DNA from: Lachnospiraceae bacterium KM106-2
GTDB taxonomy: Bacteria > Bacillota > Clostridia > Lachnospirales > Lachnospiraceae
Direction: 5' to 3'
Assembly: GCA_009731425.1 (NCBI GenBank)
Contig: AP018794.1
Location: 4,203,501-4,267,500 of the forward strand
Length of the DNA: 64,000 nt
A program made the translations under genes and the position numbers. Under the pieces are notes generated by a model. The model was not told the origin of the DNA. It ran no database searches and was given only the letters and a program-made list of their open reading frames with translations. This document shows positions 15,876 to 24,795 of this stretch, in pieces. Each line of letters starts with the position of its first letter. The stretch's first letter is position 1.

Positions 15876-16748
15876 ATGAAAAAATATTTCTGGATCAGTG
15901 TATTCACGATAATTTTATTTATTCCGTTATTTCAACAGACGGCCACGGCTGATACCGGTCCGAAACCATCAGTGAGGGTTACTTTTAAGGGATTAGAGAA
16001 GGAAAAGTATTATGTTACGCTACTTTCTAAGCAAGAAGGTTCAGGTCCATGGAGAATGGATAAGGAGTATGATGGTAAAAACAAAGAGATATGGAAGAAG
16101 TTTGAATCTTACAAAGATCATGATAGTTTTCATTTTATTGGATGCTTTTCTGAATGCAGTGAGACGCATCAGTTTGATTGGACGTATTGGCCACCTGATG
16201 AATTTAAGATATTAATCTATTTTCCTAAACAGAATCAGTTCCTTATTAGTACAGATTCATATACTCGTTATGCATTCGATAGTTATTATACCGTGACAGT
16301 GAGAAATAATAAGATTCGGTCCATTACTCATCCAGATCAGACTTTAGAAGTAGAGAAAACATATGATAGTAGAAGTGAAATTATAAATTTGCTAGCCCGA
16401 ATTATTTTGACTATTGTGATGGAACTAGTTGTGGCTTATCTATTTTATTATAGAACGAAGATGCAGATCGCAATCATTGTAGTTACGAACATTATGACCC
16501 AGACGATTTTAAATATCCTTTTAAATGTGATCAATTACAATAAGGGAGAATATGCATTTGTATTTCATTATATGTGGATGGAGATGGTTATCATACTTAT
16601 TGAAGGAGCAATCTATTCCCAATTATTACAGCGTTATGAGAAAAATCCAACTCGAGAGGGAGCACCTTGGAGTTATGCTATATTAGCAAATGGACTTTCT
16701 TTTTTCTTAGGAATCATTATTGCTTACTATATTCCAGGAATCTTTTAA
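15876..16748 (+). CDS. Membrane protein with exported N-terminal domain, unknown function
   Basis: A protein of about 290 residues. It has an N-terminal signal or anchor segment ending near ATADTGPKPSV, an exported domain of about 140 residues (DSFHFIGCFSEC, DWTYWPPDEFKI), and then four hydrophobic helices in the C-terminal half. I have a vague sense of a family conserved in Clostridia but cannot name it. I chose ATG 15876, nine bases after AGGAG, over a TTG at 15873. Its stop overlaps the convergent AraC gene by four bases. Confidence 0.7.
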   Translation: MKKYFWISVFTIILFIPLFQQTATADTGPKPSVRVTFKGLEKEKYYVTLLSKQEGSGPWRMDKEYDGKNKEIWKKFESYKDHDSFHFIGCFSECSETHQFDWTYWPPDEFKILIYFPKQNQFLISTDSYTRYAFDSYYTVTVRNNKIRSITHPDQTLEVEKTYDSRSEIINLLARIILTIVMELVVAYLFYYRTKMQIAIIVVTNIMTQTILNILLNVINYNKGEYAFVFHYMWMEMVIILIEGAIYSQLLQRYEKNPTREGAPWSYAILANGLSFFLGIIIAYYIPGIF

Positions 16749-17608
16749 TATTGATTTTTCTCATATGCTTTTGGCGAGATTCCAATTTGTTTCTTGAAAA
16801 TTCGGTAAAAGTAATTGGAATTATTAAAGCCACATCGAGAAGCAATTTCAGTGACCGTGTATCTTTTTTGCCGTAATAGCGAACATGCATAATCGATTCG
16901 GAGTGACAAAATATATTCTAGCGGAGTAGTTCCATAAGCTTCCTTAAATAGACGGGTAAAATGGCGCTCCGAGTAGTTGGAGAGGGAAGCTAAGGTATGG
17001 ATTGAGAGTTCATCGGTAAAATGGTGCTCCAAGTAGGAAACAGACTGCGCTAGTTTTAAAATGTCTGTTTCTGTATTTTCTTTTGTTGATGGGTAAAGGC
17101 GGGAAAAGAGAGTTATCATTTGAAGAAAGTAGGAGAGTAAGAGGGTCTGGTACCCTTCTTTTTGTTCCGTATATTCGGTAACCATCGTAGCGATCATTTT
17201 CTGTATCATGAGAAAATCAGCGGCGGGAAGCTTTAATCTACTAGTAAAGGAATGATTCTTCGTGTAGGTCGGCTCAATGATAAATAAGGCGTGGAACCCT
17301 GGAGCCTTCATAACATCATAGTTATAGGACAGGATCTCTTTCTGTCGAAACATGATATTACAGATTTTAAAATCAGTTGTACTCTGATAAGCATGAGATG
17401 TATTTGCATTGATGACAAATACATCTCCTTTTTTTATTGAGAATTCTTCACAGTCAACCACATGAGTAGCCTGTCCCGAGAGTACTATCACTAATTCGGA
17501 AAAGTCTTTATGAGTATGTAAAGTAAGATCTTCTTCATGTTTTCCATATTGAATAAAGAATGGAAAATCTTCATTTTGTGTAAACGTATGTAAGGAAAAT
17601 TCGAACAT
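16745..17608 (-). CDS. AraC-family transcriptional regulator
   Basis: A 287-residue regulator: an N-terminal cupin-type sugar-sensing domain (HTHKDFSELVIVLSGQ, about residues 25-100) and a C-terminal double helix-turn-helix (about 185-285), with IASRCGFNNSNYFYRIFKK and the usual ending GISPKAY. I chose the ATG at 17608-17606, preceded by AGGAG at seven bases. A longer frame starts at 17635 without a ribosome site. It is divergent from the GH43 gene and probably activates it in response to a pentose-containing sugar (inference). Confidence 0.9.
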   Translation of the reverse strand: MFEFSLHTFTQNEDFPFFIQYGKHEEDLTLHTHKDFSELVIVLSGQATHVVDCEEFSIKKGDVFVINANTSHAYQSTTDFKICNIMFRQKEILSYNYDVMKAPGFHALFIIEPTYTKNHSFTSRLKLPAADFLMIQKMIATMVTEYTEQKEGYQTLLLSYFLQMITLFSRLYPSTKENTETDILKLAQSVSYLEHHFTDELSIHTLASLSNYSERHFTRLFKEAYGTTPLEYILSLRIDYACSLLRQKRYTVTEIASRCGFNNSNYFYRIFKKQIGISPKAYEKNQY

Positions 17609-17731
17609 GATATCACTCCTTTCTAGAAAAAACAATTATGTCCGTATTGTATAGTTTTATGGCAAAAAAATTGTCGGAAAACATTTAAATTCATTCTATA
17701 GTTAGAGTAACAAAAGTAAATTGGAAATGCA

Positions 17732-17745
17732 AGTTACTAGTAACT
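17732..17745. promoter_or_regulatory. Perfect 14-bp palindrome upstream of GH43
   Basis: AGTTACTAGTAACT is fully self-complementary. It lies nine bases before the GGAGGAG ribosome site of the GH43 gene, in the AraC/GH43 intergenic region. It could be an operator or a leader hairpin. Confidence 0.45.
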
Positions 17746-17764
17746 AAGTGAATGGAGGAGAACT

Positions 17765-19252
17765 ATGAAATATAAGAATCCCGTATTAAGAGGAATGTAC
17801 CCAGATCCTAGCGTATGTAAGGCAGGAGATAAGTATTATATGGTATGTAGTACCTTTCACCTTTTCCCAGGTGTGCCTCTCTTTGAGAGTGAGGATATGA
17901 TAAATTGGAGACAAATCGGACATTGCTTGACAAGAAAGAGTCAGCTTAATTTGGATGGAGCTCTAAGTTCAGGCGGAATCTTTGCTCCAACGATCCGATA
18001 CCAGGATGGAAGATTCTATATGGTTACGACAAATGAATCGAACCAAAAGAATTTCTATGTTACGACAGATAATATTTACGGAGAATGGTCTGAGCCAATC
18101 TTTGTGGATCAGGATGGAATTGATCCTTCCCTTTATTTCGAAGATGGACATGCTTATTTCATGAGTACAAGAGGAGATGACAAGGGAATCTCTTGTATCT
18201 GTATGTGTGAAATTGATATCGCTTCCGGTGCAAAGAAGAGCGATACCAAGATCTTATGGTATGGATCAGGTGGAAGATATATAGAGTCTCCTCATTTATA
18301 CAAGTTTGGATCTTACTACTACTTAGTGGTAGCCGAAGGCGGTACGGAATATGGTCATATGGTGACTTACGCAAGAAGTGAATCTATGTGGGGACCATTT
18401 GAGGAATATCCACACAATCCAGTTTTAACAAATCGTAACTTAGGTGGTTATGCATTACAAGGAGCAGGTCATGGCGATATCGTAGAGGATGTCCATGGAA
18501 ATTGGTGGTTTATGCATTTAGCATTCCGACAAGTAGATAAGTGGCTTCCTTATCATCATCTTGGAAGAGAGAGCTGTTTAGAGCCATTAACTTGGAAGGA
18601 AGATGGCTGGTTCACCATGGGAACCGAGGGAACTGCAAGATTAGAAGTGGAAGCAAGTGACTCGGTATCTTTTAAAGAGCAGGAACTTAGCTATCATAAG
18701 ACATTCTCAAACCTGGATTGGAAGAAAGATTGGTGTTATTTAAGAAATCCTGAGTTTGATAATTATCAGATGGAGAAGGATTCTCTTTCATTAAGAGGAA
18801 CGAAGGTTTCTCTATTTGATATCGATTCTCCAACGTTCTTAGGAATCAGACAAGATGAATTTGATATGGAACTTTCTTGTAAGGTCGAAGCAGCAGATCA
18901 GGAAGCAGGAATTACCGTTTATATGGATGAAAAACATCATTATGATCTTGCTGTAGAAGGGGATGCAGTCTTCCTTCGCTATACGATCGGATGTGTCAGC
19001 AAAGAAATGAAAGCAGTTACAAATAAAGGTTTAGGCACTACATTAAAGATTAAGGCAGATGCACTGGGCTATTATTTCTATATGGTTGAGGATGAAGAAG
19101 AAATCTTTATGGGAAAGGCAGATACCAGATATGTTTCCACGGAAGTAGCAAGCGGATTTACAGGTGTCATCCTGGGACTTTATGCAGTTGATCCAAAGGA
19201 AAAAGGTCAGTGGGCAACATTTAAGGAGTTTCAGCTATCCCATGTAGAATAA
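17765..19252 (+). CDS. GH43 beta-xylosidase / alpha-L-arabinofuranosidase
   Basis: A 495-residue glycoside hydrolase with no signal peptide, so it acts in the cytoplasm on imported oligosaccharides. The five-bladed propeller carries the GH43 catalytic set: Asp14 in YPDPS (base), Asp120 in DGIDPS (pKa modulator) and Glu174 in YIESPHLYK (acid). The C-terminal 180 residues form the beta-sandwich domain typical of xylan 1,4-beta-xylosidases. GH43 includes both xylosidases and arabinofuranosidases, and the sequence alone does not settle which. The neighbouring divergent AraC gene is its likely regulator. A good GGAGGAG precedes the ATG. Confidence 0.93.
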   Translation: MKYKNPVLRGMYPDPSVCKAGDKYYMVCSTFHLFPGVPLFESEDMINWRQIGHCLTRKSQLNLDGALSSGGIFAPTIRYQDGRFYMVTTNESNQKNFYVTTDNIYGEWSEPIFVDQDGIDPSLYFEDGHAYFMSTRGDDKGISCICMCEIDIASGAKKSDTKILWYGSGGRYIESPHLYKFGSYYYLVVAEGGTEYGHMVTYARSESMWGPFEEYPHNPVLTNRNLGGYALQGAGHGDIVEDVHGNWWFMHLAFRQVDKWLPYHHLGRESCLEPLTWKEDGWFTMGTEGTARLEVEASDSVSFKEQELSYHKTFSNLDWKKDWCYLRNPEFDNYQMEKDSLSLRGTKVSLFDIDSPTFLGIRQDEFDMELSCKVEAADQEAGITVYMDEKHHYDLAVEGDAVFLRYTIGCVSKEMKAVTNKGLGTTLKIKADALGYYFYMVEDEEEIFMGKADTRYVSTEVASGFTGVILGLYAVDPKEKGQWATFKEFQLSHVE

Positions 19253-19262
19253 TAATAGGAAT

Positions 19263-19308
19263 AAGGTACTCTTCTATCGTAATATAAAGATAGAAGGGTA
19301 CCTTTTTT
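19263..19308 (+). terminator. Intrinsic terminator after GH43
   Basis: AAGGTACTCTTCTATC pairs with GATAGAAGGGTACCTT (one mismatch), followed by TTTT. Confidence 0.88.
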
Positions 19309-19450
19309 ATTACGCTGGTAATGGTACTTTCACTACCTCGATGACAGGTTGATTAAAACAGAATCGCATAATGTTTGCTATATAGTAGACAAAAGATGAA
19401 TGATAGCGTAATATTAATGCTGTATACTAAATAGAGAGGAAGAAGAGCAA

Positions 19451-19975
19451 ATGATCGTAGAAGCGTTAATAAAAGAGTTAGCAGTTCGAGGATTTACAAT
19501 CAAAGATAATCAACCGGAGCTTATTTATCCATTGTATGTATCCAATGAGGAGTATGCAAAGATATCTAAGAATTATCCGGTTACATTTGAGTATGTAATA
19601 GAGGAAATACAGGATATTCCACCATTTACAGATGCAGCGCATAAACATTATTTCAGTATCTTTAATGCAGAAGAGGAACTGGTTGCAGTCCTTGATATTG
19701 TAGATGGGTATAGTTATCAGGATAAGCATGATAAAGATTCCGTCTGGATTGGATTGTTCCAAATTGACAAAGCCTTTCATAGAAAGAAAATAGGGCAGTA
19801 CATAATTGAAGCATTTATTAATGCATGTAAACAAAATCAAAGGAAAGTCATTCAGTTAGGTGTGATCAAAGAAAATCATGCAGGACTGGCATTTTGGAAG
19901 AAGCAAGGCTTTATAACATTTGCAGAAGCCAGCAATGGAACTTGCGATGTATTTGTAATGCAGCAGATAATATGA
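19451..19975 (+). CDS. GNAT-family N-acetyltransferase
   Basis: A 174-residue protein. The central part has the acetyl-CoA-binding layout (VWIGLFQIDKAFHRKKIGQYIIEAF) followed by the GNAT ending ENHAGLAFWKKQGF. The pyrophosphate loop reads RKKIGQ, a mild variant of the usual R/QxxGxG. The acceptor substrate is unknown. An AGAGGAAGAAG purine-rich site precedes the ATG. It is separate from the GH43 gene (terminator between) and 58 bp before the lipoprotein gene. Confidence 0.85.
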   Translation: MIVEALIKELAVRGFTIKDNQPELIYPLYVSNEEYAKISKNYPVTFEYVIEEIQDIPPFTDAAHKHYFSIFNAEEELVAVLDIVDGYSYQDKHDKDSVWIGLFQIDKAFHRKKIGQYIIEAFINACKQNQRKVIQLGVIKENHAGLAFWKKQGFITFAEASNGTCDVFVMQQII

Positions 19976-20033
19976 TATGGTATTTTATGGAACTATATTA
20001 AGAGGGCAAGTAATTAATAATGGAGGGTAAAAA

Positions 20034-20846
20034 TTGAATAAGAGGGTATTTGGATTTATCTTAGGTGTCTGCATGATAGTATGTCTAGTTGCATGTGGGC
20101 ATGATACAGCCCAGAAAAAGACTTTGATCGAGGGAGCAAATAAGTCGATTAGCCAAGCAAAGAGTGTGGAGGCGGATGTAACCCTTGAATGTGAGTTAAG
20201 TGTTGAGTCCAGCAAACAAAGTAAGAAGATACCGGTAAAGCTGACAAGTCAGATTCAGATTGGTAATAATATTGCAAAATTTGATGGTAAACTTGCTGTG
20301 ATGGAAAAGGAAGAAACGTTTCAATTATATGCCAAGTTCAATAAAAATGAAGTGAAACTTTATTATAAGCAAGGAGCAACCGGTAAATGGAAAATTAGTA
20401 CGGAGAAATTAGATGAGAACATGGATCTCAGTATTCATGACATAAATCTTGTTAGCTTTTGTGATCAGTTAGAAGTGGAAAGCAAGATAGTAAAGAGAAA
20501 TGATGAGGACTGTTATCATTTATCAGGAGAGATGAATCTTTCCTCGAATAGTAGTTTTATGAAGGATTTCAAACAAGGATTTGAAGCTGCTTCGAATGGT
20601 ATAAAATTATCTGATCTTGAGGTGGAGGGGGGAGCTCCTAATCTTGATCTATATGTAACAAAAGAAGGAAAGAAATTGCAGTCAGTCGTATTTACAATGG
20701 GAGATATAGATTTTTCTAAAGTGATCAAATACTTTACGGCAATGAATGTCAAGGCAGGCATTCAAGGTCTTAAGGTTCAATTAAATATCAAGGGACTTAA
20801 TTCAGTTGATCAGTTAGATATTCCAAATGTGGCATTTGAGCAATAA
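20034..20846 (+). CDS. Predicted lipoprotein, LppX-like / DUF6612-like
   Basis: A 270-residue exported protein starting at TTG with GGAGG seven bases upstream. The signal sequence ends in the lipobox LVAC (Cys about residue 21). The mature part begins with ISQAKSVEADVTLECEL and alternates hydrophobic strands and charged residues. Later comes the FCDQLEVESKIVKRNDEDCY stretch, which resembles beta-rich half-barrel lipoproteins of Firmicutes. The 18-bp gap to the next acetyltransferase suggests one operon. Family naming is tentative and function is unknown. Confidence 0.7.
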   Translation: MNKRVFGFILGVCMIVCLVACGHDTAQKKTLIEGANKSISQAKSVEADVTLECELSVESSKQSKKIPVKLTSQIQIGNNIAKFDGKLAVMEKEETFQLYAKFNKNEVKLYYKQGATGKWKISTEKLDENMDLSIHDINLVSFCDQLEVESKIVKRNDEDCYHLSGEMNLSSNSSFMKDFKQGFEAASNGIKLSDLEVEGGAPNLDLYVTKEGKKLQSVVFTMGDIDFSKVIKYFTAMNVKAGIQGLKVQLNIKGLNSVDQLDIPNVAFEQ

Positions 20847-20864
20847 GTACAATAGGAGGAGAAT

Positions 20865-21740
20865 ATGGTGGAGATAAATGGAATTACTTACGAGTTCTGT
20901 GATAACATCGGACAGAATACAAAACGATTGAAGAGTTTTAATGAGTTAGCAAAAAGTACATTTGGCATTTCGTTTTCCAGTGTGGGAGGGGACTATGAAC
21001 CACATGTTTTAATGCAGGATGACAAAGTCTGTGCGAACATTTCAGTAAATAAAATGCCATTAGTACTAGATGGAAAGAAAATATTTGCAATCCAGCTTGG
21101 AACGGTAATGACAAGAAAAGAATATCGGGGTAAAGGACTTAGTCGTTATATCATGGAGCACATCATAGAAAAGTGGAAGGATCACTGTGATATGGTCTAT
21201 CTATTTGCAAATGATAGTGTGCTCGATTTTTATCCGAAGTTTGGATTTGTGGAGCAAAAAGAATATGATTATCAAGTGGTAATAGAGGAGACAAAAGATA
21301 TCCCTGTTAGAAAACTTGATATGACAAAAGAGGCTGATATCACACTTCTTTGGGAGAAGTATAAGCAGGGGAATCCCTATTCTCGTTTTGTCATGGTTGA
21401 GAATTGTGATATTATGGAATTCTATTGTTTTGGTTTCTTAAAAGACAATGTCTATTATTGTGAAAAAGCAGATACAGTAATGGTTGCAGAAGAGGATGGA
21501 GATGTTCTCCTTCTTTATGATATCTTTGGCAGTGAAAGAATCACACTAACATCCATTATGAAAGCGATGGCAGCAGCGTCTGATAAGAAAAAGATTCGCC
21601 TTGGATTTACGCCTAAAGAGTCAGATGGATTAGTAGAAAACGTACATAAGGAAGAAGATACGACTCTCTTTGTTCTAAAAGGGGGAGAAGGAATCCTCAA
21701 GGGGCAGAAGATCATGTTTCCAATGATTTCACATGCATAA
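20865..21740 (+). CDS. GNAT-family N-acetyltransferase (Eis-like layout)
   Basis: A 291-residue protein. The N-terminal acetyltransferase domain has LGTVMTRKEYRGKGLSRYIM (acetyl-CoA loop RGKGLS) and FYPKFGFVE, and a second C-terminal half of about 140 residues follows, as in two-domain acetyltransferases. The substrate is unknown. It starts at ATG after AGGAGGAG, 18 bp behind the lipoprotein gene, so the two are likely co-transcribed. Confidence 0.85.
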   Translation: MVEINGITYEFCDNIGQNTKRLKSFNELAKSTFGISFSSVGGDYEPHVLMQDDKVCANISVNKMPLVLDGKKIFAIQLGTVMTRKEYRGKGLSRYIMEHIIEKWKDHCDMVYLFANDSVLDFYPKFGFVEQKEYDYQVVIEETKDIPVRKLDMTKEADITLLWEKYKQGNPYSRFVMVENCDIMEFYCFGFLKDNVYYCEKADTVMVAEEDGDVLLLYDIFGSERITLTSIMKAMAAASDKKKIRLGFTPKESDGLVENVHKEEDTTLFVLKGGEGILKGQKIMFPMISHA

Positions 21741-21759
21741 AAGTAAAATAGTGTTTGAG

Positions 21760-21792
21760 AGGTCCTAGAAAATAGTTTCTAGGACTTTTTTT
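21760..21792 (+). terminator. Intrinsic terminator
   Basis: GTCCTAGAAA (21762-21771) and TTTCTAGGAC (21776-21785) form a perfect 10-bp stem with a four-base loop and a seven-base T-run. Confidence 0.92.
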
Positions 21793-21840
21793 GACCATTT
21801 TTCTATTTTATCCGTTAGTATAGTGAAAGGAGGATCGATC

Positions 21841-22061
21841 ATGAATAAGAAAAATGAGAAGGAAATACAAGAAGAACAGTTTAGAGAATATAAAAATCTT
21901 ATCTTTCGAATTGCGATAAATTAGAGAGTGATGGAGGATGTGTAACTCCAATTGATTTATATTATATAAGAAATCAATCTGGTGATCAAAAGAAGTTTCA
22001 ATTACAGATTATGGACAGCAATGATAGAGCAAAATATATCCCATTAAATTTTAAAAAGTAA
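21841..22061 (+). pseudogene. Small frameshifted gene remnant
   Basis: ATG 21841, preceded by AGGAGG, opens MNKKNEKEIQEEQFREYKNL and stops at a TAG near 21922. A second piece in another frame reads KLESDGGCVTPIDLYYIRNQ and runs to the TAA at 22059-22061. The good ribosome site and two readable halves suggest a gene of about 70 codons broken by a frameshift. I do not recognise the product. Confidence 0.4.
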
Positions 22062-22109
22062 TTTAATGTATCAAATATAAATATAACTTCCAATAATAAG
22101 AACAGGAAT

Positions 22110-22124
22110 TGTAACTTAGTTACA
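22110..22124. promoter_or_regulatory. Palindrome upstream of YeeE/YedE genes
   Basis: TGTAAC TTA GTTACA is a perfect inverted repeat. It lies just upstream of a TATAAT (22146-22151) that has no recognisable -35, which fits a binding site for an activator. Confidence 0.45.
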
Positions 22125-22180
22125 GATGAAAGACAATTCATTTATTATAATCATCTCATCAAATCAAAGAGGTATAGAAA

Positions 22181-22744
22181 ATGAAATCAAGAAATTGGAT
22201 GTTGAAAGCATTTGTTTTGGGAGTTGTATTTTTTATCGCAGCGTTGCTGGTGAAGCCGGTGGGCGTATCTACACAATTTTCGGTATTATCAGGAATCATC
22301 CATAGTACGGTAAGACCGAATATCATTACAGAGGATCCAAGCAGAGAGACCGGATATAAAAGCACGAATGCCTATTATGATCGTAATGATGGAAAGATTG
22401 CAGAGGATATTAAGAATCCCCTGAATTATGGTTTTGTCTTTGTGTTAGCCATACCACTAGGTTCTTATATTGGTTATGTAACTACACGTAAGAATAAGAC
22501 GAAAAGGAAAAGAGAAAAGTTACCGAGAAAACCGTTGAAATATTACGTTCCAACTTTTATCTCCGGGTTTCTATTGTTATATGGAGCAAGGATGGCAGAT
22601 GGCTGTACGAGCGGGCATATGATGAGTGGAATCATGCAAGGATCGATCAGTGGTTATCTATTTGCAGGCGTTGTATTTGCTGTGGCAATACCAACGGCTA
22701 TGTATGTAGGAATGAAATATAAAGGGAATGGGGGAAATGAATAG
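22181..22744 (+). CDS. YeeE/YedE-family transporter, N-half subunit
   Basis: A 187-residue membrane protein with about four to five helices. It carries the conserved motif GARMADGCTSGHMMSG, whose cysteine is characteristic of the YeeE/YedE (TsuA) thiosulfate and sulfur transporter family. In many bacteria the long transporter is split into two adjacent half-length genes, and this is the first. The loop of about 40 residues rich in Arg/Lys after the second helix is cytoplasmic. Its stop codon abuts the start of the second half. Sulfur substrate is inferred from the family. Confidence 0.85.
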   Translation: MKSRNWMLKAFVLGVVFFIAALLVKPVGVSTQFSVLSGIIHSTVRPNIITEDPSRETGYKSTNAYYDRNDGKIAEDIKNPLNYGFVFVLAIPLGSYIGYVTTRKNKTKRKREKLPRKPLKYYVPTFISGFLLLYGARMADGCTSGHMMSGIMQGSISGYLFAGVVFAVAIPTAMYVGMKYKGNGGNE

Positions 22745-23302
22745 ATGGAGATTATACTTGCAGTTATTTTAGGCGGTCTATTTGGCTATGCACTTTACTT
22801 TGCCGGAGCTTCGAATCCAAGACAACTATTATCCATGCTTCGTTTAGAGGATTTATCTTTAATGAAGATCATTGTATTTGCAATTGGATTTGCCAGTATT
22901 TTATTATCCATCTCAATTGGAATTGGAATCTTTGATCTGTCCCATCTTAGTATCAAGGCGACGAATCTTGGAGTGATCATCGGAGGCCTGATTTTTGGAT
23001 TGGGATTTGGTTCTGCTGGAACTTGCCCTGGTACCTGCGTTGCAGCGACAGGAACCGATGGAATCAAGAAAGCAATTGCAGCAGTACTTGGTGGTCTTAC
23101 AGGAGCGTTTGCTTTTTCCATGACCTATGGCTGGTGGAAGAACATTGGACTATTTGATCAGATGAATTTTGGAAAGATCACCTTATTTCATCTATCAGAT
23201 AAGTTCCCTTCAGTATTTCAGTTTGGAGCAATTGGATTATTTATTACAGGCGTTATATTTGTGGTGATCGCATGCATGATTCCTATGAGAGGAAGACAAT
23301 AA
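22745..23302 (+). CDS. YeeE/YedE-family transporter, C-half subunit
   Basis: A 185-residue membrane protein with about five helices and the second signature of the family, GSAGTCPGTCVAATG, with two cysteines. Its ATG directly follows the stop of the upstream half-transporter with no gap, so the two are translationally coupled and probably form one pore for thiosulfate or a related sulfur species. No tusA/sirA or rhodanese gene is next to it. Confidence 0.85.
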   Translation: MEIILAVILGGLFGYALYFAGASNPRQLLSMLRLEDLSLMKIIVFAIGFASILLSISIGIGIFDLSHLSIKATNLGVIIGGLIFGLGFGSAGTCPGTCVAATGTDGIKKAIAAVLGGLTGAFAFSMTYGWWKNIGLFDQMNFGKITLFHLSDKFPSVFQFGAIGLFITGVIFVVIACMIPMRGRQ

Positions 23303-23307
23303 AGTAG

Positions 23308-23339
23308 AAAAGAGCAGATATCATATCTGCTCTTTTTTT
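23308..23339 (+). terminator. Intrinsic terminator
   Basis: AAGAGCAGATAT and ATATCTGCTCTT form a 12-bp stem around one base, followed by TTTTT. Confidence 0.92.
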
Positions 23340-23460
23340 AGGTAAATCATTATTTAGTTTTTGAGCATTGCTTTTGTAAAAGGGGTTGATAAAAGATAAA
23401 CCTATGCAGTTACCAGATATAACCCTAAAATATAGCTATAAATCATAAAGGGGGTCCATT

Positions 23461-24705
23461 ATGAGGATTAGAAAAACTATAGCAATGTTAGTGGGTATTT
23501 TAGTAGTATTCAGTCTTGCGGGATGTGGCAAGAAGGAAGCAGGAGGAAATTCAGCAAAGAAGGATGGAGGAGTTGTAACACTTAATTTCTATGAGCATTC
23601 CGATAGTAAGGCGATAGCTCAGGATTTAGTAGATGCGTATAACAAGTCTCAAAAGAAGGTTAAAGTTAAACTATCTCTCATCGCAAATGATGATTACGAT
23701 GACAAGATCAAGGTTATGCTTTCCGGTGGTTCCGATATTGATTGTTTCTGGATCAGGGGTGGTTCGCAAGCAAGACAATTTGCACAACAGGGTGCATTAC
23801 TTCCATTGGATGATATGATGAAATCTGAAAATGTTGACATCTCCAAATATGGAAAGATGGGAAATACTTTCCAGCATAATGGTAAGAATTATGGTCTTTG
23901 TACTTCCAAATCATGTTGGCTATTATGGTACAACAAAGACTTATTCGACAAAGCAGGAGAGAAATATCCAATCAATCTGACGTGGGATCAGTATACTGCG
24001 TTAGCTAAAAAGTTAACTAAGAAAGGTTACTATGGCGGTGTTTGTCCTAACTGGACAATGAATCTTGGTGCAACAGCAGTTGGTGAATATCTGACAGATA
24101 AGAATTTAACTAAAACCATGGAATATGCTAAATATCAGAAAGCATGGTACCAAGATGATAAGAGTTCTCCAAGTATTGAAGAACAATCCGGTTCTTTTGA
24201 CTTAAATGCATTTTTCGCAGAAGGTAAAACTTACATGATGATCAATGGTGACTGGGAGTTCTTAACCTTCCCAGATGCAAAGCCAAACTTTACTTGGTGT
24301 GCAGCTCCATTGCCAATTTTTGATGGCGCAGAAGCAGAATCTACTGTCGGAAGTTCTGGCGCATTTAGTGTAGCTGCTAAGAGCAAACACCAAAAAGAAG
24401 CTTTTGACTTCATCAAGTTCTGCTGCTACAGCGATGAAGGTGCAACGATTTATGCTAAGAACTCAGCAGTACCTGCTTACCCATCTGATGCAGCTTTAAA
24501 AGAATACAAAAAGAAAGTTAAGGTACCTGGTGCAGAATATGTATTCTCAGCTAAAGTAGGATTAGAACAAGGATTAGATGCAAACTATGAAGAAATTAAT
24601 ACAGCATTCAAGGAGGAGTTAAATGATTCACTTGTAGGGAACTGCTCTTTGGATCAGGCATTTAAGAAATTTAAGCAAAGACGTGATGAGATCAATGCAA
24701 AATAG
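23461..24705 (+). CDS. Sugar ABC transporter substrate-binding lipoprotein (cluster 1)
   Basis: A 414-residue family 1 extracellular solute-binding protein. The lipobox is LAGC (Cys about residue 22). The mature part has the usual LNFYEHSDSKAIAQDLVDAY opening, LLWYNKDLFDKAGEKYP, and FFAEGKTYMMINGDW near the ligand cleft. It delivers oligosaccharide to the two permeases that follow, after a hairpin-bearing gap of 90 bp. It is a paralogue of the membrane-anchored protein at 26596-27894. The ligand is probably a beta-glucoside or related glycan, because GH5 and GH3 genes are nearby (inference). Confidence 0.93.
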   Translation: MRIRKTIAMLVGILVVFSLAGCGKKEAGGNSAKKDGGVVTLNFYEHSDSKAIAQDLVDAYNKSQKKVKVKLSLIANDDYDDKIKVMLSGGSDIDCFWIRGGSQARQFAQQGALLPLDDMMKSENVDISKYGKMGNTFQHNGKNYGLCTSKSCWLLWYNKDLFDKAGEKYPINLTWDQYTALAKKLTKKGYYGGVCPNWTMNLGATAVGEYLTDKNLTKTMEYAKYQKAWYQDDKSSPSIEEQSGSFDLNAFFAEGKTYMMINGDWEFLTFPDAKPNFTWCAAPLPIFDGAEAESTVGSSGAFSVAAKSKHQKEAFDFIKFCCYSDEGATIYAKNSAVPAYPSDAALKEYKKKVKVPGAEYVFSAKVGLEQGLDANYEEINTAFKEELNDSLVGNCSLDQAFKKFKQRRDEINAK

Positions 24706-24725
24706 AAGATAGCTTACTTCTTCTA

Positions 24726-24757
24726 GTCATGGGGGCTGGTTAAGAGGCTCCCATGAC
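24726..24757 (+). other. Intercistronic hairpin between binding protein and permease
   Basis: GTCATGGGGGC and GCTCCCATGAC form an 11-bp stem with one G-U pair and the loop TGGTTAAGAG. No T-run follows, so it probably sets mRNA stability or partial read-through and does not terminate fully. A similar hairpin with a GGTTAA loop is at 46121-46145. Confidence 0.7.
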
Positions 24758-24795
24758 ATATCCTCAAAACAACCAATTAAGGAGGAAAGACATAG

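Noticed and set aside
22181..23302. YeeE/YedE transporter broken by a frameshift
   Set aside because: Both halves have complete helices and family motifs and abut exactly (stop then ATG). Two-gene forms are common, so this is a normal split transporter.
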